From Castor canadensis (lineage: Eukaryota > Chordata > Mammalia > Rodentia > Castoridae): 64,000 nucleotides of DNA. Below, piece by piece: positions 56,816 to 64,000 of the stretch. The first letter of the stretch is position 1. Each line of letters begins with the position of its first letter. The notes under the pieces were generated by a model. That model did no database searches. It was not told where the DNA came from and was given only the letters and a program-made list of their open reading frames with translations. The translations under genes were made by a program, and so were the position numbers. The stretch is from positions 37,526,001-37,590,000 of the forward strand of contig NC_133400.1 of the NCBI RefSeq assembly GCF_047511655.1. The letters are read 5' to 3'.

Positions 56816-57395
56816 GAAATTATTTCTGACAAATTTGGGTGCATTGGTTATCTATTGATGCATACCACCCCAGAACAATAGCTACACATTTATTGTATGA
56901 TTCTGAGCTGGCAATTTGGGCTAGGCTGAACTGGATAGTTATTCTGGTTCTGTCAGGGCTCACCCATAAATCTGTAGAAGCTGCTAATCTGTTGACAAGT
57001 AGGCTGAGGGCAGGCCTCATTGACATGCCTAGCAATTGAGTCAGTCTTTGAGATGACAGGGGTGACAGGCCATGTGTCTCTAATGGTTTAGTAAGCTAGC
57101 CTGGAGTATTTACATGGCAGCTCAGCAGGTTCCAAATGAAGCTGCCAAGCTTCTTGAGGTTCATACTCAGAACTGGAACATCACCCTGCCATATTCTGTT
57201 GGCCAAAGCAAAACACAAGATAAGCCCAGACTCTAAGGATGAAAAAATAGACCTTATGTTTTGATCAGGGGGAACTGCAAAGTCATGAATTGCAAAGGGG
57301 CATGAATATAGAAAGGGGTGGGAAATTGCGGCTATTTTTTACAAGCTGAAACAAGTAGAATAGCTGATTAATGCTGCTTTGGATTTTTGAACACC

Positions 57396-57452
57396 CTGAG
57401 TCAGTGGTAGAGCACTTGCCTCACATTTAGCAGGACCAGCACTGTGAAAATG
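57396..57452 (+). repeat. ID-like SINE fragment
   Basis: CTGAGTCAGTGGTAGAGCAC and TTGCCTCACATTTAG. Confidence 0.6.
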
Positions 57453-57479
57453 AAAAAGGCCATAACCAGTCTTGGCAAT

Positions 57480-57760
57480 AATGGTGCCGATAGGTTTCAG
57501 TTTTTACTGTACCCTTAAGCTTCTGTTTTCCAGGGTCACAGTCCTGCCTCAAGTCTAGCTTGAATCCTCCTTCTGCAGCATGAACCATAAGATCCCAACC
57601 AATTAGATCATGCCAAGTCCCATTGAGGGATATTTAAGACCCCCCCCCCCCCCCGTCCCGTCTCGTTCCCCCCCCCCACCCCGACAATAAAGAATCTCTT
57701 GGCCAGATCACTCCTCTCCACGGGGTCATTTTAGGGCCTATATTTACTTACAACCAGGGT
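57480..57760 (+). repeat. Possible LTR with long C runs
   Basis: GGATATTTAAGACC gives a TATA-like box, and CCGACAATAAAGAATCTCTT a polyadenylation signal about 50 bases on, followed by GATCACTCCTCTCCACGGGG. Between them lie C runs of 15 and 10 bases (57640-57654, 57668-57677). The spacing suggests U3-R-U5 of an LTR. Confidence 0.45.
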
Positions 57761-57812
57761 CTCACAAATGCTAAACATATTCTACCACTGAGCTACACTC
57801 CCAGTCTCTGAA
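57757..57812 (-). repeat. ID-like SINE fragment
   Basis: AGGGTCTCACAAATGC ... CCACTGAGCTACACTCCCAG, minus strand. Confidence 0.65.
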
Positions 57813-57877
57813 ATCAAGGTCATGCAGATTTGTAACTTTTTGTGTTGCTTCATTTATTTCCTACTACAGACTTTGAC

Positions 57878-57972
57878 CAGTGGTAGTGAGGGGGTGGGGG
57901 TAGGGGGAGGTGCCCTAAATAACGTATACACATGTGAGCAAATATAAAAACAATAAAATTAAAAAAAAAACT
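57878..57972 (+). repeat. L1 3' end fragment
   Basis: Short G-rich tract, ATACACATGTGAGCAAATAT and A tail, as in the L1 3' UTRs elsewhere in the window. Confidence 0.6.
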
Positions 57973-58433
57973 ACCAAATTACATGAATGTATGAATAAAC
58001 AAAGAAACCACTCTGTACAATTAAATATGCTAATAAAAATAAAATATTATCAGTCCAAACAAAAAGAAATGCTTAGGGGACTTTATTTGTATTTACTCCC
58101 CATAAATTTTTGGCCAAGCAGTTATTGAAATAATAACTATCCCTTTATTGCCTGAAGACTGGCTGACTTTTAATAATACCTCGTTAGCAATTCTGTTTTG
58201 TTGTTTCAAGTTATTTGTTTAACAATATAGTTTCTTCAAGGCCTGCTGAACTCTGCTATTTATGATGTTTCTCTTAACTGAATTATCACATGGTTAAAGA
58301 AAACATGTTTTGAGAAGTTATAAAAAGTATGCAAAGAAGTACCTTGAAAATAAATGTATTTTGTTTGAACACGGTTGTATTTCTGACAAAATAAAATAAA
58401 TCTGACCATAGCTAAAAAAACAAAAAGACTGAC

Positions 58434-58504
58434 TGGCTGGAGGTATAGTTCAGTTGTAGAGTGCTTGCCTATCATGCACAGGCATTGAGTTTGAGCCACA
58501 GCAT
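58434..58504 (+). repeat. ID-like SINE monomer
   Basis: CTGGCTGGAGGTATAGTTCA and GAGTTTGAGCCACAGC. Confidence 0.75.
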
Positions 58505-58506
58505 GT

Positions 58507-58519
58507 GGGGGGGGGGGCT

Positions 58520-58552
<33 letters not shown>
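58507..58552 (+). repeat. G run and (GT)n microsatellite
   Basis: A 11-base G run followed by about 16 GT units directly after the ID-like unit, likely grown from its tail. Confidence 0.95.
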
Positions 58553-58553
<1 letters not shown>

Positions 58554-58739
58554 AGAATGGGGGAAGGGGCTTTCTTTAATGTTTGACAACTTTACACTTT
58601 CCCCTTTCCTTTCCCCTTTCTGCTCCACATCTGGGTAAGCAGATAAGCAGGAATGCCCTTTTTGTTCAAACTACATTGTGGGTGGGAGGAGAACACCTTC
58701 ACCCTGGCTCCATTCTCTTAGCATTATAAAAGCCCCAAG

Positions 58740-58836
58740 TAGGGCTAGTGGAGTGGCTCAATCTTTGGTAGAATGCCTGCTTAGCAAGCACCAAGTAGCT
58801 AGGATTATAGGTGTGAGCCACCATCACCCAGTTTAC
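58740..58836 (+). repeat. Chimeric SINE: sense ID joined to antisense B1 end
   Basis: GGGCTAGTGGAGTGGCTCAA up to about 58792 is a plus-strand ID half. It passes without a break into CAAGTAGCTAGGATTATAGG and GAGCCACCATCACCCAG, the minus-strand 5' end of a 7SL-like half. Confidence 0.65.
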
Positions 58837-58860
58837 TTGTTACACTCTTTTTGTTTTGTT

Positions 58861-59047
58861 TTGTAGTACTGGGGCTTGAACTCAGGGCCTACACCTTGAG
58901 CCACTCCATCAACCCTTTTTTGTGATGGGTTTGTTCAAGATGGGGTCTCAGCAACTATTTGCCCAGGCTGGCTTGGAGCCTCAATTCTCCTGATCTCTGC
59001 CTCCTAAGTAGCTAGATTGTAGGGGTGGGCCACCAGTGCCCCAGCCT
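58861..59047 (-). repeat. B1/ID-type dimeric SINE
   Basis: GTACTGGGGCTTGAACTCAG, CTTGAGCCACTCCATCAACC and CTCCTAAGTAGCTAGATTGT on the plus strand. Confidence 0.85.
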
Positions 59048-59436
59048 TGTTAAGTTTTGAAGGCTCTTTATATATTGAGGTGTAAGTCCTACATTAGAGA
59101 TTTGGCTTTTTGAAATAGGAAGAAATCTAATATCAAGGATGGTAGGTCCAAAGAAATCTGAGTTATATTCTGATATATTCCTAAAAAAAACCCTGTGACT
59201 TCCTATTATCATACATTAGAAGAACCAGTTTATAACACAGGTATTAGAAATCAGTGATTATACTTGAACTACAAGCTTTCAGCATTACCATATGGTAAAC
59301 AACATAATTTCACCTAAAGTTATTAAGTTCTAATAGTTTAAATGACCAAATTTGCATTGTTTTGACATGAATGTTTGCAGATCTTCCAATGAAAGGCCAA
59401 ACTTTTAAGAAAATAAAATACAAAAATAAACTCAAA

Positions 59437-59590
59437 AGCTGGACATGTTGGCACACACCTGTAATCTCAGCACTTGAGACACTGAGGCAGGAGGATCAAA
59501 AGTTCGATGTCAGTTTGGGACAGTAAGTTTGAGGCCAGCCTGGTCTACACATAGCAAGATACTGCCTCAAAAAAATTAAAATTAATTAAT
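59437..59590 (+). repeat. Classic B1-like SINE
   Basis: AGCTGGACATGTTGGCACAC, TAATCTCAGCACTTGAGACA and GAGGCCAGCCTGGTCTACAC without an ID half, with A-rich tail. It differs from the dimers and is closer to free B1. Confidence 0.8.
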
Positions 59591-59591
59591 T

Positions 59592-59815
59592 ATGTCGGTC
59601 ACTGATGGCTCACATCCGTATCCCTACCTACTTGGGAGGCAGAGATCAGAAGGACTGCAGTTCAAAGCCAGCCTGGGCAAACAATTTGAGAGACCCTGTC
59701 GTGAAAAAACAGGGCTGGCAGAATGACTCAAATGGTTCAGCACCTGCCTAGTTAAGTGTGAGGCCCTTAGTTCAAACCCCTAGTGCCAGAAAACAAATAA
59801 ATAAAATTTTAAAAA
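59592..59815 (+). repeat. B1/ID-type dimeric SINE
   Basis: CACTGATGGCTCACATCCGT, then GGGCTGGCAGAATGACTCAA and a B-box end; A-rich tail. Confidence 0.85.
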
Positions 59816-60121
59816 ATCTTTGAAAGAAAATACATTTTTCAATAGCATCAAGAAAGTTTTAGAACAAAGGTATTGCAACAGAAAGCCATATAGAAAAATT
59901 CTATAAACTAAGGAAACAGCAAGTATCTCTGACCTGTACATTCAATAATTTTCACTGTGCATGGGTGAAAATTGAAAGATCTCATTAGAAAAATTGAGCA
60001 GAGACCAGAAGAAGGGTGAGGAAACCAGCCATGATGTTCTTTGAGGAAAAATCTTCACGACAGTGTAATCACAAATGCAAAGTTCCTGAGGCAGGAAGGT
60101 ATTTAGTGGGCTTATTAATAT

Positions 60122-60200
60122 CCTGACTCTGTGGGATTTGAACTCAGAGCTTGCTAAGCAGGCAGGCTGGCTACTGCTAGAGTCACCCATTCAGCCCTCT
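60122..60200 (-). repeat. ID-like SINE monomer
   Basis: GGGATTTGAACTCAGAGCTT, GCTAGAGTCACCCATTCAGC; minus strand. Confidence 0.75.
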
Positions 60201-60207
60201 ACAACAC

Positions 60208-60402
60208 TTTTTTTTTTTTGCAGTCCTGGGGCTTGAACTCAGGACCTTCACCTTGAGCCACTCCACCAGCCCTATTTTTGTGAAGGGTTTTTCAAGATAG
60301 GGGTCTCGAGAACTATTTGCTCGGGCTGGCTTCGAACCACAATCCTCCTGATCTCTGCCTCCTGAATAGCTAGGATTACAGGCATGATTCACCTGCACGT
60401 GG
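60208..60402 (-). repeat. B1/ID-type dimeric SINE
   Basis: CAGTCCTGGGGCTTGAACTC, CTTGAGCCACTCCACCAGCC and CTCCTGAATAGCTAGGATTA; a T run marks the tail. Confidence 0.87.
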
Positions 60403-60739
60403 GTCTACAACACTTTCTGATTCAGGCATTTGATTACATTAATACTTCTGAGGACTTTTGATCCACAGGTATGGCTATTTACAAGGAACGTGTTAAAAGT
60501 AGATTTTTGTTATCTTAGTGATCCATTTAAATCCTTCTAAAGTTAAAAGAAGGTAGAATGTGTTTAGTAGCTAAAAGGGAATGAACTACTTTTTCTTTTT
60601 CAATGAGACTGTCAAAAGAAATTGCTTTGTGGGGGAAGGGAGAGAAGCTCACTAAATGCATTCCTGCCTCAGGGAGTTTGAACCTGCTATTCTCACTGCC
60701 TTGGAGAGTTTTCCTCAAACAGTAACATGGTCAGTTTAC

Positions 60740-60965
60740 TCAACCTTCTGATCTCTGCTCAATTTCTTTCTAAAGAGCTCTTCTCAGTCACCCTACTTAA
60801 GACAGTGCCTCCCATTCTGAAGCTCACACCTTCCCAGCACTCTCTAGCCCCATTCTCTGGTTTATTTTTCCCTTAGCTTTTTGCACTATCACATTCTTTA
60901 TTTTTTATGTCTTCTCCAACCCTAACTGGATTGCAAATTCTGTGACAGTAATAATTTGCTGTTTT
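60740..60965 (+). repeat. L2-like 3' fragment
   Basis: TTTTGCACTATCACATTCTT and TGGATTGCAAATTCTGTGAC resemble the L2 3' end (type-B tail TGTAAGCTCC region), diverged. Confidence 0.35.
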
Positions 60966-60984
60966 TCCACTGAAGAAAGAAAGA

Positions 60985-61590
60985 AAGATGGATATCCCAT
61001 GCTCATGGACTGGCAGAGTCAATATTGTGAAAATATCTATATTACCAAAAGCAATCTACATGTTCAATGCCATCCCCATCAACTTCCCAATGACATTCAT
61101 TACAGAGATTGAAAAATCAACCCTAAAATTCATATGGAAGCATCACAAAAGACCGTGAATAGCTAAGGCAATACTGAGCAAAAAGAGCAACACTGGAGAT
61201 ATCACAATACCTGACTTCAAACTATACTAAAGTCATAGCAATAAAAACAGCATGGTACTAGCACAAAAACAGACATAAAGAATGGTGGAACAGAAGACCC
61301 AGAGGTTGTAAAGTTTAAATGATATACATAATATTTTATAAATATGTCTGCTCATGAAACCAAATAAGCCAGACTGAGAAGAGTATTTCATGTTTTCTCT
61401 CATATATGGCATCTGAGGGAGAAAAACATGAAAGTAGAAAGGGAATTATCAGGAAAGAGGAATGGGGATCAGGGAAGGGTGAGAAGAGAGGGTAGAGGGG
61501 AATGAAAATGATCAAAACATGTATTATGTATGTTATGAAAATGTCACAATGAAATTCATTATTTTGCACAAGTAAGATATGCTAATAATT
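60985..61590 (+). repeat. L1 fragment: ORF2 piece plus 3' end, internally deleted
   Basis: ATGGACTGGCAGAGTCAATA, CTACATGTTCAATGCCATCC and GACATTCATTACAGAGATTG match the ORF2 block at 24.27-24.40 kb (opposite strand). After about 61305 it jumps to a 3' UTR with CTCTCATATATGGCATCTGA and a purine-rich tract, so a large part between is missing. Confidence 0.75.
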
Positions 61591-61605
61591 TTTTCCCAAA
61601 CAACA

Positions 61606-61821
61606 TCCACCCAGAGGTGGGTGCTGGTGGCTCACACCTGTAATTCTAGCTACTCAGGAGGGAGAGATCAGGAGGATTACAGTTCAAAGCCAATCCAGGC
61701 AAATAGTTCTCGAGACCTTATCTCGAAAAACCCATCACAAAAATGGGCTGGTGGAGTGGCTCAAGGTGCAGGTCCTGTTTAAACCCCAGTATGGCAAAAA
61801 ATAAAATAAAGTCCACCCAGA
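61606..61821 (+). repeat. B1/ID-type SINE with perfect target duplication
   Basis: TCCACCCAGA flanks the element at 61606-61615 and 61812-61821. The ID half has lost its middle. Confidence 0.92.
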
Positions 61822-62087
61822 ATGACCTGTTTTTTTAAAATATTACACATTTTGTGGGATGACAAATGGTTCAAAAGACTTAGGAATACTTGTACTAGGT
61901 AGGGTTTGGTTCTCTAATCTGAGTAACAATCATGGGAAATTAGGAAGAAAATGAGGGAAATGTTCCCACTGCCTTTCTACCTACCTGTAGAATCTGATTT
62001 GGTGACTGGTTATTAGAGCTATATCAACTTTGAAGGAAAATAAAATAAATCTTTCTGGATCTTTTGCATTTCCTACTTCTCAAACAA

Positions 62088-62165
62088 CACTGGGCAACAG
62101 TGCTTTATGCCTGAAATCCTCAATACTTGGGAGGCTGAAATTAGGAGTATCACAGTTCTAGGCTA
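62088..62165 (+). repeat. B1-like half joined to an antisense SINE
   Basis: CACTGGGCAACAGTGCTTTA and CTTGGGAGGCTGAAATTAGG are the 7SL-like half in sense; it breaks at 62166 into the opposite orientation. Confidence 0.65.
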
Positions 62166-62335
62166 GGGTTTGAACTCAGGGCCTGATGCTTATTAGGTAA
62201 GTGTTCCATTACTTGAGTCATGCCTCCAGCCCTTTTTTGGTTGTTATTTTTCAGGTAAGGGCCTGTGTTTTTCCTGGGCCTCCTATGCCTCCCAGGATTA
62301 CAGGTATGTGCCACCATGACCAGCCCTAGACGGAC
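62166..62335 (-). repeat. B1/ID-type dimeric SINE
   Basis: AGGGTTTGAACTCAGGGCCT, TTGAGTCATGCCTCCAGCCC, then GGATTACAGGTATGTGCCAC. Confidence 0.75.
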
Positions 62336-62630
62336 AGTATTTTAAAAAACACAGTGCCTCCTATGCTTTCTGGGATTACAGTATGTACCACTGTGCTGAG
62401 GCCTTGATTAGTAATATTTTAAAAAACATAAGCACTCATTTGTCTTTCCAGTACACTTCCAACCCCATTAAGTTAGAGTACATAATAAACGGATGGTTCC
62501 TCTTACCTTGCCCAAATGAGTAATGACCTTTGGGACTTAAGATGTGCCTGATACAGCAGTTCTTTTTATCAGAAGAATACCTGATCAGAAGAATACCCAT
62601 AGAAAGTTACAAGAAACAGACACCCATATC

Positions 62631-62890
62631 ACATTTTTTTTTTTTTTGTATGAGGGGCTGAACTCGAGGCCTTGTGATCTAGGCAAGCACTGCACTGTTT
62701 GAACCAGTCAGTCCTTTTGCTTTTAGTTTGTTTTTTGGGTATGTCTCACACTAACTCTGCCCAGGCTGGCCTAAACTATGATCCTCTACCTCCTCTTCTT
62801 GAGCAGCAGGCATGTTCCACCATGCCCTGCTTGTTTTTGAGATAGGGTATTCTAGAGTAGCTGAGATTACAGACATGTACCACACCTGGT
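62631..62890 (-). repeat. B1/ID-type dimeric SINE, diverged
   Basis: T run at 62634-62647, GGGGCTGAACTCGAGGCCTT, GCCCAGGCTGGCCTAAACTA and GAGATTACAGACATGTACCA. Confidence 0.7.
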
Positions 62891-62924
62891 CCGTAAGACC
62901 CTTTGGCAAAATCACCCTGACTCA

Positions 62925-63182
62925 ATGTCTTCAAGCTTGGATGATAAAGTCTGAACACTGCAACAACAGAATGAATGAAAGATGCTGGATGCCTAGAACA
63001 AAGAAACCACTTGCCCAGGGAAAGGTTTAAGCTAAATTACCTAACAATAGTATAAATATCCCAAGTGGAAAAGCTGCCCACTGTGTTCCTACCACTCTAC
63101 TTTTCTTGCTTCTCTCTGCCTAATAAAATCTTTGCTGGCCTTTTACCTTGTGAGTCATCTCTATATTCTTTTCTATAACACA
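62925..63182 (+). repeat. Probable LTR, plus strand
   Basis: An AGTATAAATATCCC TATA box at about 63049-63062 precedes a CCTAATAAAATC polyadenylation signal at about 63119 by 65 bases, and a U5-like stretch ends TTCTATAACA at about 63181. No primer site follows, so it is not an obvious 5' LTR of the env fragment downstream. Confidence 0.5.
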
Positions 63183-63251
63183 TTCAAGAACCACAGACAA
63201 CAGGGTAATGAGTTCAGGTTCTTCTGTCTATCAAGAACCTCCTCCTGCTCT

Positions 63252-63440
63252 GGGCTGGTGGTTCATGCCTGTAATACTAGCTACTCAGGAGGCAGAGATC
63301 AGGATCATGGTTCAAAGCCACTCCAGGCAAATAGTTTGCAAGACCCTATGTTGAAAAACCTATCACAAAAAAGGGAGTGGGTGAAGTGGCTAAAAGGTGT
63401 AGGCCCTAAATTCAAAACCCAGTACTGAAAAAAAAAAAAC
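63252..63440 (+). repeat. B1/ID-type dimeric SINE
   Basis: GGGCTGGTGGTTCATGCCTG, ACTAGCTACTCAGGAGGC and a shortened ID half ending CCCAGTACTG; A tail. Confidence 0.85.
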
Positions 63441-63587
63441 AAAAAACAACTCCTTAGTCCTCTGTCTAGTGATAATGAAAAAAAAAAAAAAAAAGCACAG
63501 CAGATGTTTGAGAACTCTAATATCATTAACAACATTTTTTAACATCAAAAACTTTGTTCTCTGGGGCTACTGCATCCCTATATATAG

Positions 63588-64000
63588 GCTCAACAGCATC
63601 ACAGGCTGCAGGCTATTGTTGAAATTATAACTAATGAAACTGCAAGAGCCCTCAATCTGCTGGCAAAACAAAGCACTAAGATGCACAATGCCATCTATCA
63701 GAACCGCTTGGCCTTAGACTATTTGCTGGCTTCTGAGGGAGGAGTTTGTGAAAAATTTAACCTAAGCAAATGCTGTTTACAGATTGATGATGAAGGAAAG
63801 GTCATAGAAGAGATTACAGACAGAATGAGAAAGATCGCCCATGTCCCCATCCAGACTTGGAGAGGATGGGATACCAATGACCTCTCTGGATGGTGGTATT
63901 CTGCCTTAGGTGGATTCAAAACTTTGATAGGGGCAATATGCCTAATCCTAGGAGCATGCTTAATACTGCCCTGTGTGGTCCCCTTGGTACTGCGGTCTAT
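63588..64000 (+). CDS. env: ERV envelope transmembrane subunit, partial, open to window end
   Basis: This frame encodes the transmembrane subunit of a class I retroviral envelope, the part that drives membrane fusion and anchors the protein. It is open for 137 codons to the window edge; an in-frame TAG at 63585-63587 closes it upstream, so at least this copy is cut off from its N-terminal fusion peptide. In order: a helical heptad region (codons 1-35), an immunosuppressive-domain-like stretch (about 63696-63749), a cysteine motif C-X7-C-C (Cys at 63747, 63771, 63774), a tryptophan-rich membrane-proximal part (about 63852-63900), and a transmembrane helix from about 63910 ending Leu-Pro-Cys. 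The rest, including the tail and 3' LTR, is beyond the window. It may be a pseudogene or an env of which only the 5' part is lost. Confidence 0.8.

Overview
The window looks like intergenic nuclear DNA of a rodent. It holds no host gene that I can defend; almost all recognisable structure is retroelement. The rodent call rests on dozens of copies of a composite SINE made of a 7SL/B1-like left half fused to a tRNA-derived ID-like right half, plus free ID-like monomers and a rodent-like L1 family. The dimer type suggests a non-muroid lineage, possibly a castorimorph such as beaver; that is inference and was not tested. Layout. 1-1786: left-truncated class I endogenous retrovirus (ERV) on the minus strand, with gag remnants running off the window, a tRNA-Phe-like primer site and a complete 371-bp 5' LTR. 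2.0-6.5 kb: LTR fragments, L1 3' fragments, and an L1 split by a 482-bp solo LTR with 4-bp target duplications. 6.7-9.4 kb: SINE-dense stretch. 9.4-22.4 kb: mostly unique sequence with old MIRs, a few SINEs, a second copy (opposite strand) of the LTR at 3.76 kb, and three low-repeat blocks that could be conserved non-coding elements. 22.38-29.59 kb: a near full-length L1 on the minus strand, bounded by a 12-bp target duplication, with a short 3' transduction; both ORFs are broken by a few frameshifts and stops. 29.6-34.2 kb: unique DNA with L2 and MIR. 34.2-43.45 kb: a two-LTR class I provirus on the minus strand with decayed gag, pro, pol and env. 43.6-63.5 kb: dense SINEs, MLT1-type and other old LTRs, further L1 pieces, and an RPL17 processed pseudogene inserted in an old L1 3' UTR. 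63.6-64 kb: an open reading frame for the transmembrane half of a retroviral envelope protein on the plus strand, running off the window. The coding pieces do not form a pathway; they are relics of independent transpositions, often nested, whose order can be read from which element interrupts which. The best-preserved coding stretches are the L1 ORF2 (catalytic motifs visible, reading frame broken) and the env fragment at the right edge (137 codons without a stop). All classifications were made by reading; no alignment or database search was run.
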